A DNA stretch of 64,000 nucleotides from Candidula unifasciata (Eukaryota; Mollusca; Gastropoda; Stylommatophora; Geomitridae): positions 804,036 through 868,035 of the forward strand of contig CAJHNH020004557.1 in NCBI GenBank assembly GCA_905116865.2, read 5' to 3'. Below, in pieces: positions 1 through 11,724 of this stretch. Every line of letters begins with the position of its first letter. Within the stretch, counting starts at the first letter, position 1. The position numbers were made by a program, and so were the translations under genes. The notes under the pieces are model-generated. The model saw only the letters and a program-made list of their open reading frames with translations. It made no database searches and was not told the DNA's origin.

Positions 1-294
1 CATAGAAGCACAGAGACACACATTGACAAACAGCCCTCTCAACATAGAAGCACAGAGACACACATTGACAAACAGCCCTCTCAACATAGAAGCACAGAGA
101 CACATATTGACAAACAGCCCTCTCAACATAGAAGCACAGAGACACACATTGACAAACAGCCCTCTCAACATAGAAGCACAGAGACACATATTGACAAACA
201 GCCCTCTCAACATAGAAGCACAGAGACACACATTGACAAACAGCCCTCTCAGCATAGAAGCACAGAGACACACATTGACAAACAGCCCTCTCTG
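1..294. repeat. 42-bp minisatellite
   Basis: About seven units carrying acatagaagcacagagacac. Lies in the U2AF1 intron upstream of 929. The unit is a multiple of three, which creates false open frames. Confidence 0.95.
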
Positions 295-429
295 TGTGCT
301 TTTATACCACTTTCTTGGATTCTGTCTCTCCCCCTCTCTTTGCCGCTCCCTCCCTCCCTCTTTCCCCGTGCTCCGGCTTAGCGTGCGATCCGACTCGTAA
401 CCCAGCTTATCGCTATCGTAACCCACTGC

Positions 430-645
430 GTCGCAGGGATTTTTATCATGGTACCAGCCGTTGCAGGTGGACCCAGCGTAAAATGGGTACCAGGATGGGC
501 TGTCCTGGGAAAGTAATGACAGCCGGCGTAATGCTGACCACATTACCCACCGAGTGCTGATGGTCTGTAAAAATATGGGCGCTCTTGCCATATGCCCGAT
601 ACGCCTAAAGGGGTGGAAAGGGATCTTTACTTCTTTTTTTTTACC
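430..645 (+). mobile_element. Family B tRNA-derived SINE, decayed
   Basis: The 5' tRNA part is degraded, but the core is shared with the copies at 9.3, 25.9 and 44.8 kb: a gacccagc box, ggcgtaatgctgaccaca, the ggtctgtaaaaatat segment and the end cgcctaaaggggtgg. Confidence 0.75.
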
Positions 646-928
646 CTTTTCCCACACCCTGTCGCTTTCCTTCATCCTTTCACTACTTGCATCTCCCTCA
701 TCCTGTCCCTGCTTCTAGAAAGGTTGGTGAATCTGGCTGGTCACCTTGCGACAGATGCTTCTTTCACCTTGTGTGAGTTCTGTGCTAGTGTTCCCCCCAG
801 TCCCATGCTGTCGCCTGACACTTAAACAACCTCTGTATAGGCGGACAGAGTGAATGCAGAGAAGTATAATTGGCTCGTCTGTTGGTAGTACTTTATTCCT
901 TACTGACATATTGGTGTCGTCTTTCCAG

Positions 929-1030
929 AGAGTGTACGCGGGGTGGCTTCTGCAACTTTATGCATCTGAAGCCCATCTCCAGAGAACTAAGGAGGGAATT
1001 GTACGGGCGTGGCCGCAAGAAAAGCAGAAG
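929..1030 (+). CDS. U2AF1: U2AF1 penultimate coding exon (zinc finger 2 end)
   Basis: The exon follows a pyrimidine-rich acceptor (gtctttccag) and ends before the donor gtaggt. It is 102 nt, starts with the third base of a codon and ends two bases into a codon. It encodes the C-X5-C-X3-H part of the second CCCH finger and then [13 protein letters not shown]. Confidence 0.93.
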
Positions 1031-4000
1031 GTAGGTCTTGTAGTTTCTACAGGTTATAAAACAGTGTTATTTACTAGTTCTATGGAGGCTGAGGCATTCA
1101 TTCTCTCGCAGGTCAAGCTGTGGCAGAATACACTCAATGCAAGGACACACAAGACGGAAGTCAGTTCACATTAGCCACAAGTTTAAGACCACCCAATCAA
1201 TTGTGCCCATGATGCTACTGAGTACTACATCCACTGCTGTTTTAGGACCCTTTGAAAGTAGTCATCATTGAGTTAAGAACTGACATCACAGCACTCAGGC
1301 ATTCCCAAATGCCCTCTGTCCCCATCCTCAGCAGCCAGCGCAGAGTTCCAGTACTAATGGTGCCGGTCGTAATCTGGTTGTGTGTCAGTTTTGCCTTGCC
1401 TCTGAGCGTAGTGTGCTAGCCGAACCCTCTGGTCATACCCAAGGTGCGTCATTCTCTCCAGCTCATAATAATAATCTAGTTTCTCTTTTGACTTCTTTAC
1501 TTGTTCCCAAAGGGGAAAGCAGTCATCATTCTGTCCTAAGAAAGTAGTTGATGCAAAACCTCACAAAACTGAGATGTTAGTTACTGGGTGGTTGTACATT
1601 TTATGGCAGCCACTGTAGCATGTGGGCTTATGCTCCATTGGGGGCTAGAAAGACAGAAGAAGACTGTAGCATGTTCACACAAGAAAGTATTTACCTCGCA
1701 GATTTATAGAGCAAAATTTAAAGGTAAAAGAACTAAGAAGACCCTACAAACACAGGGATAAGAAACCTGAGAATAGAATTGGGCTACAAACCTCTAGCTG
1801 ATTGGCAAGTCCAGGAATTTGGAAGTCTGGTTAGATATTTTCTTGCACAGATAGTTCCATTCAATATGTTTGTTAGTTTTTATTCAATATGTCTGTTACA
1901 TTTATAGCTCTGTTCATCACTTCTGTTAGTTGATAGTTCCATTCATCGCATCCGTTAATTGATAGTTCCATTCATCACATCCGTTACATTGATAGCTCCA
2001 TTCATCATATCCCTTACATTGATAGTTCCATTCATCGCATCCGTTACATTGATAGCTCCATTCATCATATCCCTTACATTGATAGTTCCATTCATCGCAT
2101 CCGTTACATTGATAGTTCCATTCATCACATCCGTTAAATTGATAGCTCCATTCATCACATCCCTTACATTGATAGTTCCATTCATCACTTCCCTTACATT
2201 GATAGTTCCATTCATCACTTCCCTTACATTGATAGTTCCATTCATCACTTCCCTTACATTGATAGTTTCCATTCATCACTTCTGTTACATTAGTAGTTCC
2301 ATTCATCACATCTCTTACATTGATAGTTCCATTAATCGCGTCCGTTACATTGATAGTTCCATTAATCGCATCCCTTACATTGATAGTTCCATTGATCGCA
2401 TCCCTTACATTGATAGTTCCATTCATCACATCCATTACATTGATAGTTCCATTCATCGCATCCCTTACATTGATAGTTTCATTCATCACCTCCGTTACGT
2501 TGATAGTTCCATTCATCGCATCCCTTACATTGATAGTTTCATTCATCACCTCCATTATATTGATAGTTCCATTCATCACTTCCGTTACATTGATTGTTCC
2601 ATTCATCACATCCGTTACATTGATAGTTCTATTCATCATCACCCTTACATTGATAGTTCCATTCATCGCATCTGTTACATTGATAGTTCTATTCATCATA
2701 TCCCTTACATTGATAGTTCCATTCATCACATCCGTTACATTGATAGTTCCATTCATCACTTATGTTACTTTGATAGTTCTATTCATCACATCCCTTACAT
2801 TGATAGTTCCATTCATCGCATCTGTTACATTGATAGTTCCATTTAACACTTCCGTTACTTTTAAACCATAAAGTAAATATAGGCCTGATATATAAAGTCC
2901 ATAAAACGTGTGTAATATTTTTCTGTTTACAAATTTATTTCAGATCAAGTGTGTAAGTTCCATGTAACAAGTTTTTAAAAAAAAACTAAAAATTTTCATT
3001 CAGGTCTATAATACAAAAGTTCCACATAACAAATTAATATGTAAATTACCTTCAACTCTAAATTTATTCTTCCATGTGCCATATTTGTTCAATTTTTCAC
3101 ATAGTCAATTTAAGTCCAACAAAAAGTTCCATTTAACATATTTTTCACATATCTCATTCAGGTCCAGCACGTAAGTTGCGTGTTACAGACCTGTAACATT
3201 TATGTTAAATATTTTTGTTTCATGAGTGGTAGTACCCCTCAAAAGGTTTATCATAGTTTTTTTTTCTTCTAGATCTAACATAAAAGAGATTCTATGTAAC
3301 ATTTGTCAGATTTTCTCTTGATCTAACATAAAAGAGATTCCTTGTAACATTTGTAAGATTTTTTTCTAGATCTAACATAAAAGAGATTCCTTGTAACATT
3401 TGTAAGATTTTTTTCTAGATCTAACATAAAAGAGATTCTTTGTAACATTTGTCAGATTTTCTCTTGATCTAACATAAAAAAGATTCCTTGTAACATTTGT
3501 CAGATTTTTTTCTAGATCTAACATAAAAGAGATTCCTTGTAACATTTGCCAGATTTTTTTCCTAGATCTAACATAAAAGGGATTCCTTGTAACATTTTTC
3601 AGATTTTTTCTAGATCTAACATAAAAGAGATTCTTTGTAACATTTGTCAGATTTTCTCTTGATCTAACATAAAAAAGATTCCTTGTAACATTTGTCAGAT
3701 TTTTTTCTAGATCTAACATAAAAGAGATTCCTTGTAACATTTGCCAGATTTTTTTCTAGATCTAACAAAAGAGATTCCTTGTAACATCTGTCAGATTTTT
3801 TCTCAATCTAACAGAAAAGAGTTTTTTTTTTTTTTTTTAAACATTTTTCAGATTTGTTCTTGATCTAACATAAAAGAGTTTCCTTGTAAAAATTTTTTTT
3901 AGATTTTTCCTAGATCTAACATAAAAGAGATTCCTTGTAACATTTGTCAGATTTTTTTTCTAGATCTAACATAAAAGAGATTCCTTGTAACATTTGCCAT

Positions 4001-7000
4001 ATTTTTTTTTCTAGATCTAACAAAAGAGATTCCTTGTAACATCTGTCAGATTTTTTCTTGATCTAACATAAAAGAGATTCTTTGTAACATTTTTTAGATT
4101 TTTTTTTGGGGGGGGGGGGGGGGGGGGGGGGGGGGATCTAACATAAAAAAAATATCCTTGTAACATTTGTAATGTTTTCTAGATTTAACATAAAAGAGAT
4201 TCCTTGTAACATTTGTAAGATTTTTTCTTGATCTAACATAAAAGAGATTCCTTGTAACATTTGTCAGATTTTTTTCTTGATCTAACATAAAAGATTCCTT
4301 GTAACATTTGTCATGTTTTCTAGATCTAACATAAAAGATTCCTTGTAACATTTGTCATGTTTTCTAGATCTAAGATAAAAGAGATTCCTTGTAACATTTG
4401 TCAGACTTTTTTCCTCACATATTTCATTCAGGTCTAGCATGTAAGTTCCGCATACCATATTTGTTCTTTGTAAAAGTTGCATGTAATATTTGTCATATTT
4501 TTTCCTATTTCATTCATTTCCGGTTTACAGTTGTGTATATTTTTCAAAGTATATTTTTCACAGATTATTCATTTCTGTTACAGAGTACGATCTAGCATAT
4601 TTTGTCAATTTTGTTTTAAAAATATTTTATTCAGGTCCAGTTCAGAGTTACATGTAACACATTTGTTTATATTATTGACATATTCATTTACAATTTAAAG
4701 TTCTGTGAAACATACGAGGGGAAGTGTTTTATATTATTGAACATATTCATTTACAATTTAGAGTTTTGTGTAACATATGAGGGGAAGTCAATAAGTAAGT
4801 CGCAAATGGTTATGGGATGGCAGGAAAATGTAGATGGTGGTTTCTAAAGGTGTTATTAGGTCACAGCAACATCAAACTTTATGTCTCAGTTCGTTAGGTG
4901 GCGCTAGGTGTTGCACAAGCATTCGCAACACGGGAGAAAAATGGCGACTATATTTACGGAGTGTGCCCTCAAAGAACAATGTGCCGCTGTGCGTTTTTAT
5001 GGGAAGGGGGGGGGGGGGGCCTGCAAAGGACATTTGTAAGGAAATGCTTTCTGTTTATGCTGACAAATGTTTACCCCATATAGCTGTGCATAGCTGGGTG
5101 AAAAGATTGTCTCATCTGGTCGTCCTGTTGAGATTGCAATAAACGTATTTGTGCAGTGGATGGGGAGATGATTAGAGGTAACAGTCGAGTAACGGTTGAC
5201 TCTGTAGCAGCTGCAGTAGGGAGCTAACATGTCTCAGCATACACTGAAAACCCATTTTGGTGGGAGACATTTGCTGAAGTTGAATGTGAAGTCAAAATGT
5301 GGTTTAGAAAATAGAGCACGCAGTTCTATGCAGTAGGTTTTTGAGGACTGATAAAACGATGAGACAAGTGCATCAATGTTGGTGGAAATTAGGTTGAAAA
5401 ATATAGGGAAAGTGTATGTGTAGAAATAAATGGTTTTCAAGTTGTCATCATCTTTATAAATTTTTTTTTAAAAACCATTTGTAACTTACTTATTTACCCT
5501 GTATTTTTCACAAATTCCGTTCAGGTCTAGCTTGTAAGTCCTCTGCAACATATCTGTCAATTTTTGTCTTCACATATTTCATTACAGGTCCAATTCAAAT
5601 TTAAATGTAACAGATTTCTTTTATATTTCTCACATGCACAATCATTCCATTTCCATTTTAAAGTTCCCTGCAACATATTTTGCATTCATTTCCATTTCAA
5701 CGTTCCATGCTACATAATTTTCATTCATTTCCATTTCAATATTCCATGCAACATAATTTTCATTCATTTCCATGTCAACGTTCCATGCAACATAATTTTC
5801 ATTCATTTCCATGTCAACGTTCCATGCAACATAATTTTCATTCATTTCCATGTCAACGTTCCATGCAACATAATTTTTATTCATTTCCATGTCAACGTTC
5901 CATGCAACATAATTTTCATTCATTTCCATTTCAACGTTCAGAATACCATGTAACATATATTTTCACATATTTCATGTATTTGCCCGTAACATTTTTTTCA
6001 TGTTTTCACACGTATTCATTCAGGTCTAGCATGTAAGTGCCATGCAACATATTTTGTCATTTGTTTCCACCATCATATTTCATTTACATCCAGTATACAA
6101 TTTCTGTGTGACAGTTGACATTTTGCAAATTGCATCCTTGTAACATTTTTAGACAATATTTCATTCAGGTCTAACATAACATTTGTCATGTTTTTCACAT
6201 ATTTCCTTCAGGTCTAACATAACATTTGTCATATTTCTCAGATGTTTCATTCAGGTCCAACATAACATTTGTCATATTTCTCAGATGTTTCATTCATGTC
6301 CAACATAACATTTGTCATATTTCTCAGATGTTTCATTCAGGTCCAACATAACATTTGTCATATTTCTCAGATGTTTCATTCAGGTCCAACATAACATTTG
6401 TCATATTTCTCAGATGTTTAATTCAGGTCCAACATAACATTTGTCATATTTCTCAGATGTTTCACTCAGGTCCAACATAACATTTGTCATATTTCTCAGA
6501 TGTTTCATTCAGGTCCAACAAAACATTTGTCATATTTCTCAGATGTTTCACTCAGGTCCAACATAACATTTGTCATATTTTTCACATATTTCACTCAGGT
6601 CTAGCATGTAAGTTCCATTTTTTTCATTTAGGTCCAACATAAAAGTTCCTTTAACCGCATGTGTTGTTTGTTTCATATATTTCATTTAGGTCCAATATAG
6701 GTTACATGTTTTATTTCAGGTCCAGTGTAAACGTTATAATTTTTTTATATATTCTATTCACGTCAGAAAAGTTATATATTTTATTTTAATATCCCATAGT
6801 GCATCTGCCTGAGAGGTGAAAAACCAAGAGTCTGCTTAGAAATAAGCGAGATCTGTAAACAGATATGCACGTAAAACTCAAGTTCTATAACAAGACTGGT
6901 CCAGAAGTGGACGAACAACCAGAACTTTCCACAGGAGTTTACAGCCGTTGAAAAACGAAAAAGAAAAAAGTATTTTTAATAATTTAATTCAGGTCCAGTA

Positions 7001-7664
7001 TAAAAGTTCTGTGTAACATATATGTTACGTCTGCACTCACATCCAACATAAAAAGTTGTCCTTGTCACAGATGTTTGTTCTGTTTTCACATTCAACATAA
7101 AAAGTTGTCCTTGTAACATGTTTGTTCTGTTTTCACATCCAACATAAAAAGTTGTTCTTGTAACATGTTTGTTCTGTTTTCACATTCAACATAAAAAGTT
7201 GTCCTTGTAACATGTTTGTTCTGTTTTCACATCCAACATAAAAAGTTGTCCCTGTAACATGTTTGTTCTGTTTTCACATCCAACATAAAAAGTTGTCCTT
7301 GTAACATGTTTGTTCTGTTTTCACATCTAACATAAAAAGTTGTCCTTGTAACATGTTTGTTCTGTTTTCACATCCAACATAAAAAGATGTTTGTTCTGTT
7401 TTTACATCCAACATAAAAAGATGTTTGTTCTGTTTTCACATCCAACATAAAAAGATGTTTGTTCTGTTTTCACATCCAACATAAAAAAATGTTTGTTCTG
7501 TTTTCACATCCAACATAAAAAGATGTTTGTTCTGTTTTCACATTCCATTCAGGTCTAGGTCCCGTTCTCCACCAACAAGCAGCAGTGGCAGACGGAGGTC
7601 TCGAAGCAGGGAGCGCCGTGACAGGAGACGATCTCGATCACGGGATCGACATGGCCGCTACTGA
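929..7664 (+). CDS. U2AF1: U2AF1 (U2AF35) splicing factor small subunit, 3' end, two exons
   Basis: U2AF35 heterodimerises with U2AF65 in the nucleus and contacts the AG of the 3' splice site during early spliceosome assembly. Two exons join in phase (929-1030 and 7553-7664). The first encodes [20 protein letters not shown], the end of the second CCCH zinc finger (C-X5-C-X3-H) and the start of the arginine-rich tail; this matches the family nearly residue for residue. The second encodes a short RS domain ending DRHGRY and a stop. The usual glycine run of vertebrate U2AF35 is absent, so the tail is shorter. The RRM and first zinc finger lie outside the window to the left; 1-928 holds no further exon that I can see. 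The 6.5-kb intron is full of tandem repeats. ZRSR-type paralogues are excluded because they have a different sequence after the finger. Confidence 0.93.
1245..1420 (-). repeat. Dispersed repeat family C copy
   Basis: Shares gacatcacagcactcag and the cagcagccagcg/agagttcca block with copies at 10.66, 11.43, 35.1, 35.4 and 39.4 kb. Nature unknown; see the coding-like copy at 35380. The rest of 1031-1904 shows nothing recognisable. Confidence 0.65.
1905..2862. repeat. 30-bp minisatellite
   Basis: About 31 units of the form ttgatagttccattcatcac plus a variable ten-base end. Open on both strands because 30 is a multiple of three. Intronic in U2AF1. Confidence 0.95.
3256..4415. repeat. 49-bp minisatellite
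   Basis: About 24 variable units with gatctaacataaaagagatt and ccttgtaacatttgtcag. A run of 28 G at 4108-4135 interrupts it. A local subfamily of the intron superfamily. Confidence 0.93.
4766..5260 (+). pseudogene. Decayed mariner-type transposon with transposase N-terminus
   Basis: It begins near a terminal-repeat-like gaggggaagtcaataagtaa. A frame from about 4939 reads [20 protein letters not shown] and then shifts after a G run. Another frame has [17 protein letters not shown] and HSWVKRLS, matching the helix-turn-helix part of mariner transposases. Stops and frameshifts follow, and the DDD catalytic half is missing. Inserted in the U2AF1 intron. Dead copy. Confidence 0.75.
5261..5639. 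other. AT-rich intron sequence
   Basis: No gene seen. Contains one or two diverged monomers of the intron superfamily (ttcaggtctagcttgtaag near 5520). Confidence 0.5.
5640..5945. repeat. 39-bp minisatellite
   Basis: About eight units with tcatttccatgtcaacgttc and catgcaacataattttcat. Open in several frames. Confidence 0.95.
6141..6605. repeat. 43-bp minisatellite with acceptor-like units
   Basis: About ten or eleven units with catttgtcatatttctcaga followed by tgtttcattcag|gtccaacataa. Each unit carries a pyrimidine-rich tract and CAG like the real exon acceptor. Confidence 0.95.
6795..6975 (+). mobile_element. Family A short (GAA)n-tailed element
   Basis: Contains gtgcatctgcctgagaggtg, agatctgtaaacagatatgc, gtccagaagtggacgaac and the terminal gtttacagccgttgaaaaac. 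It runs toward an A/G-rich tail. No pol III B box is visible, so the class is unsure (SINE or LINE tail). Confidence 0.8.
7025..7550. repeat. 47/34-bp minisatellite
   Basis: Units of 47 bp with aacataaaaagttgtccttg and taacatgtttgttctgtttt. The last five or so are shortened to 34 bp by an internal 13-bp loss. Ends at the real acceptor of the last U2AF1 exon. Confidence 0.93.
7553..7664 (+). CDS. U2AF1: U2AF1 terminal coding exon (RS domain and stop)
   Basis: The acceptor is tttcacattccattcag, and the TGA stop is at 7662-7664. Joined to the exon ending at 1030, the split codon becomes AGG and the frame reads [19 protein letters not shown], then SRDRHGRY and stop. This is a typical RS tail. 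The acceptor is itself an edge copy of the repeats that fill the preceding intron. Confidence 0.92.
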
Positions 7665-8160
7665 GATCCATGAAATACCCACAATCCTCATGCTCATCTT
7701 TGAGATGAACGTTTAGCACAAGCTGTGTCAGAAACCTGGCACATGTGTTGTTACTTCAGTTAACAAGTTGGCTGGTGCCGTGTTCAGTGCTTCGTTTATT
7801 TGTTATGGTTTTTGCAACAATCTTTTCTATTGGCAATTGTTTGCTGGTATTCCTGGGTTCAGCAATCTGATGTGTCTCTTATTCATCATTTCCTTTTGAA
7901 ATACTTTGGTCTTTTGAATCTTACAGTATTGGTAAAGGGGACTTATTTCTATCAAAGTTACTAGTTTATTTTTGTTTAAATTTAAATTTGCTGTTGCTTG
8001 TTTGTTTTATTGCACACAGAGTTTGGGAGGGGAGTCTGAAAACTAGGGAATGCTAAGTATCCTTGAGTTGTCCAGAGTGGATCAGTTCATGCTGACAGAG
8101 TTGCACTGTTCGAGATCTGTACTCCTGGCTAAATTATTTGTGATTTTTCTGTTTACAAAT
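7665..8160 (+). other. U2AF1 3' UTR and downstream sequence
   Basis: This is non-repetitive AT-rich sequence after the U2AF1 stop. I see no AATAAA or ATTAAA here, so the poly(A) site cannot be placed. It ends at a family A element. Confidence 0.5.
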
Positions 8161-8335
8161 TCTAAGTGCATCTGTTAGAGAGGTGAGGAACCAGCAGTCG
8201 GTATACAGATAGGCCAACAGCTGTCAAACGGATGGTCACGCAAAACTTGAGTTCTGGAACCAGACCAAAGTCCAGAAGTGGACGAACAGACAGAACTTTC
8301 CACTGAAGTTTACAGTCGGTAAACAGTAATAATAA
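8160..8335 (+). mobile_element. Family A element
   Basis: Shares gtgcatctgttagagaggtg, gtccagaagtggacgaac and aactttccactgaagtttac with the other copies. Sequence 8336-8790 shows nothing but a C run near 8723. Confidence 0.8.
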
Positions 8336-8794
8336 TATTGTGAATTTGCCGTGCTTCTTCGTTGCAGCTTCCTGGAGAACACCTGGAGCCAATGGCTGAC
8401 TCTGTCATCAGGTGGTGGGGGGCTGGTGCAGTAATTATAGATGAATTCTGAAGTTATTACTTAGTGGTGAGCGATAGACCTGACTACTTACGGCACCTTT
8501 GAAGGCACTGCCGTGAGCTCATTTAGTGTTCAGTGTTCTTTTTATTGCTAGAATATTTCAATTCATGGCACCAGATTCGTATATGTCTCATCCGCAAGTA
8601 CCTTTACATTGTACAAATTCATGGATTCTCATGCGTGTGTATACCGTCACGTACAGAACCTCCAGATTCTCATCATTACATCCATGTCTCACAACGTGGG
8701 TTCTCAAGCATAAAAATAGACACCCCCCCCCCCTCCTCCTTGTCCCACCTGCACACACACACACCAAGAAGTATGTCCTGAACATTGACTAGTT

Positions 8795-8990
8795 GAGTGT
8801 TTCCTTCAAGTCTTAGTACATCTGTTTGAAAGGTGTAGAGTCAACATTTGGCAAGAAAATTAATAAGCCAGGTCTTTAAACGGTTATGCACACAAGTTCT
8901 GGAACCAGACAAAAGTCCAGAAGTGAAAGAAAAAAAACCAGAACTTTTCTGCTGGAGTTCACAACCGTTGTACACAGAGGAGGAGGAGGT
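8795..8990 (+). mobile_element. Family A element, diverged
   Basis: Has gtttccttcaagtctta, gttctggaaccagac, gtccagaagtg and the end gagttcacaaccgttg with a gaggaggagg tail. 8991-9296 shows nothing. Confidence 0.7.
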
Positions 8991-9296
8991 GGTGACACCC
9001 ATAAATAGCCTGATATAGGTACCAGTACATGTCTTGGGGAGGAAAGGTGCTGCCATAATCACATGGCTTACTGAGTATCAGTTGGTCTGTATACTCATAA
9101 CCACTCCAACAACACTCGTCGTCATCATCATGTGCCCTGCCAACCAACAACACTGGACTATAGGTATTTCATAACCATTTTGTAGTGCCCCAGTAAAACT
9201 GCTATATGGCTATACGGTTGAACAGTGATTTCAGGATTGGTACCAGTTTGATTCTCATCCTTGAGATGTTAAACCTACAGACTGCAATCCTGGAGG

Positions 9297-9525
9297 GGTG
9301 TTGCTGTGGTGTAGCAGCTGGGCGCTCGTCTATAGATCGAAGGTCGTGGGTTCAAATCTGCATGAGTCAGATTTTTTTCAGACTTGACCTTGGCTCCCAG
9401 GTTGACCCAGCCTTAAATGGGCAACAGGTAAAGTCTTAGGAAATAAAGGCGGTCGGTGTGATGTTAACTACATCACCACCATCAAGTGCTGATTGGTCTA
9501 TAAAAATATGCGTGCACAAACACAT
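9297..9525 (+). mobile_element. Family B tRNA-derived SINE
   Basis: A-box-like tggtgtagcagctgggcg and B-box-like gggttcaaatc mark the tRNA part. Then a core with ggttgacccagcc and aaaggcggtcggtgtgatg, and the end attggtctataaaaatat. Confidence 0.85.
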
Positions 9526-9574
9526 ATATACAGGACTGCCATAATATGTCCAGTCTATCTCAAGGCATGGAAGC

Positions 9575-10555
9575 CAGTCATTAACCTTTTACACAAACAT
9601 ACAAACACATTGATTACTTGTACAATCAAATGGTACCTTTTACACAAACATACAAACACATTGATTACTTGTACAATCAAATGGTACCTTTTACACAAAC
9701 ATACAAACACATTGGTAACTTGCACAATCAAATGGTACCTTTTACACAAACATACAAACACATTGATTACTTGTACAATCAAATGGTACCTTTTACACAA
9801 ACATACAAACACATTGGTAACTTGCACAATCAAATGCTACCTTTTACACAAACATACAAACACATTGGTAACTTGTACAATCAAATGTTACCTTTTACAC
9901 GAACATACAAACACATTGGTAACTTGTACAATCAAATGCTACCTTTTACACAAACATACAAACACATTGGTAACTTGTACAATCAAATGCTACCTTTTAC
10001 ACAAACATACAAACACATTGGTAAATTGTACAATCAAATGCTACCTTTTACACAAACATACAAACACATTGATTACTTGTACAATCAAATGCTACCTTTT
10101 ACACAAACATACAAACACATTGGTAATTTGTACAATCAAATGCTACCTTTTACACAAACATACAAACACATTGGTAACTTGTACAATCAAATGCTACCTT
10201 TTACACGAACATACAAACACATTGGTAACTTGTACAATCAAATGCTACCTTTTACACAAACATACAAACACATTGGTAACTTGTACAATCAAATGCTACC
10301 TTTTACACAAACATACAAACACATTGGTAAATTGTACAATCAAATGCTACCTTTTACACAAACATACAAACACATTGATTACTTGTACAATCAAATGCTG
10401 CCTTTTACACAAACATAGAAACACATTGATTACTTGTACAATCAAATGCTACCTTTTACACAAACATACAAACACATTGGTAATTTGTACAATCAAATGC
10501 TACCTTTTACACAAACATACAAACACATTGGTAACTTGTACAATCAAATGCATAT
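9575..10555. repeat. 51-bp minisatellite with 306-bp higher-order duplication
   Basis: About 19 units with ttttacacaaacatacaaac and acttgtacaatcaaatg. The rare variants tttacacgaac and ggtaaattg recur 306 bp apart (six units), so a six-unit block was duplicated. Makes a false 380-codon frame. Confidence 0.95.
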
Positions 10556-10654
10556 TTGTTTCAACTTATGTTGTCAGATTAAATTTTATTACAGTTACCA
10601 TGTTTTATTGTTTGTTTGTTTCAGTGGTCCGGTAACCTGATCTGTACATAACTG

Positions 10655-10765
10655 GGTTATACTAAGAACTCAAATCACAGCACTCGGGACATTTCTGAAA
10701 GTACTCCTCCTCCCCGTCTTCAGAAGCCATGGCCTGGTCACTCCTGACTGCACCATTGTCTGTAG
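10655..10765 (-). repeat. Family C fragment
   Basis: Carries aatcacagcactcgggacat and a degraded cttcagaagccatgg block. Confidence 0.5.
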
Positions 10766-10850
10766 ACCGTATTGATCTGTACGCTGTCCACAACTTTGCT
10801 GTCTAGAACTTTCTTAAAATGTCTTGTATCAATAGAAAAATTCCTATGTG

Positions 10851-11148
10851 GGTTCCTGGCCTCCGTTCTAGGGAAACCAAGAATAGACCCACTGCTCCAG
10901 GCCTCGGTTCTAGGGAAACCAAGAATAGACCCACTGCTCCAGGCCTCCGTTCTAGGGAAACCAAGAATAGACCCACTGCTCCAGGCCTCCGTTCTAGGGA
11001 AACCAAGAATAGACCCACTGCTCCAGGCCTCCGTTCTAGGGAAACCAAGAATAGACCCACTGCTCCAGGCCTCCGTTCTAGGGAAACCAAGAATAAACCT
11101 ACTGCTCCAGGCCTCCGTTCTAGGGAAACCAAGAATAGACCCACTGCC
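10851..11148. repeat. 42-bp minisatellite derived from the family A head
   Basis: About seven units of ctccaggcctccgttctagg then gaaaccaagaatagacccac. The last unit runs directly into the family A body at 11149, and aagaatagacccactgcc is the normal family A 5' sequence. Confidence 0.93.
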
Positions 11149-11375
11149 TTCCCGACAAGCATGTTGTAGAAGTTGACTAATTGGGGGTTTCCTTTGAAGT
11201 TGGAGTGTATCTGCCTGAGAGGCAAGGAATCAAGTCTGCATACAAATTAGTCAGATCTTCAAACCGGATGTGCACGCAACACTCAGGTTATGGAGCAAAA
11301 TTAAAGTTGTGAAGTGAACGAACAACCAGAATGTTCTGCCAGAGTTTACAGCCAGTGAATGCGAAGGAAAAGTCG
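11149..11375 (+). mobile_element. Family A element
   Basis: Directly continues the array above: gacaagcatgttgtagaag, gtatctgcctgagaggcaag, and the end gtttacagccagtgaatgcg. A run of T follows. Confidence 0.85.
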
Positions 11376-11419
11376 TAGAAATTTTTTTTTTTTTTTTAAA
11401 AGATCTATCTCTGTTATTA

Positions 11420-11560
11420 TTTCTCTGTTATGGGTACCATCGGAATTGGAACTCTGCGCTTGCTGCTCAAGAAGGGGACGGAGTGCTTATGTGAGCGTAC
11501 TGAGTGCTGTGATGTTGATTCTTCGTTAAACACAAATTATACCATTAAATCAAACTAGCC
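11420..11560 (+). repeat. Family C copy
   Basis: Has gggtaccatcggaattggaa, ctctgcgcttgctgct and tgctgtgatgttgattctt, aligned to the copies at 35580-35690 and (reversed) 39380-39480. Confidence 0.7.
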
Positions 11561-11724
11561 ACTCACCCTTCTTCTGAATACCACAACACAAACAGGTACA
11601 GATGCAAGGCATCCTCACTAAATACACATTTGACACCTCCACTACCTTTGCCACAGTTGTTACCTTGTCCTACCTTTAGCACAGTTAACTTCTACTTTTA
11701 GCACAGTTGTTACCATGTACCACC

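Larger units (their letters stand above)
2863..7552 (+). repeat. Acceptor-containing repeat superfamily filling the U2AF1 last intron
   Basis: Diverged monomers and several local arrays share a theme: ttcattcag, then gtcc/taacataaaagtt, then ccttgtaacatttgtca, then a T-rich stretch. Units with ttcattcag|gtc recur about 20 times (for example near 2999, 3160, 4427, 6017, 6163-6600, 6715, 6988). The true last-exon acceptor at 7543-7553 (ccattcag|gtctag) is the terminal member. Confidence 0.8.

Noticed and set aside
1926..2846. Long frames on both strands (277 and 295 codons)
   Set aside because: A 30-bp array is open by arithmetic in several frames at once.
9493..10635. 380-codon + frame
   Set aside because: 51-bp minisatellite translation with repeated 17-residue units and no other support.
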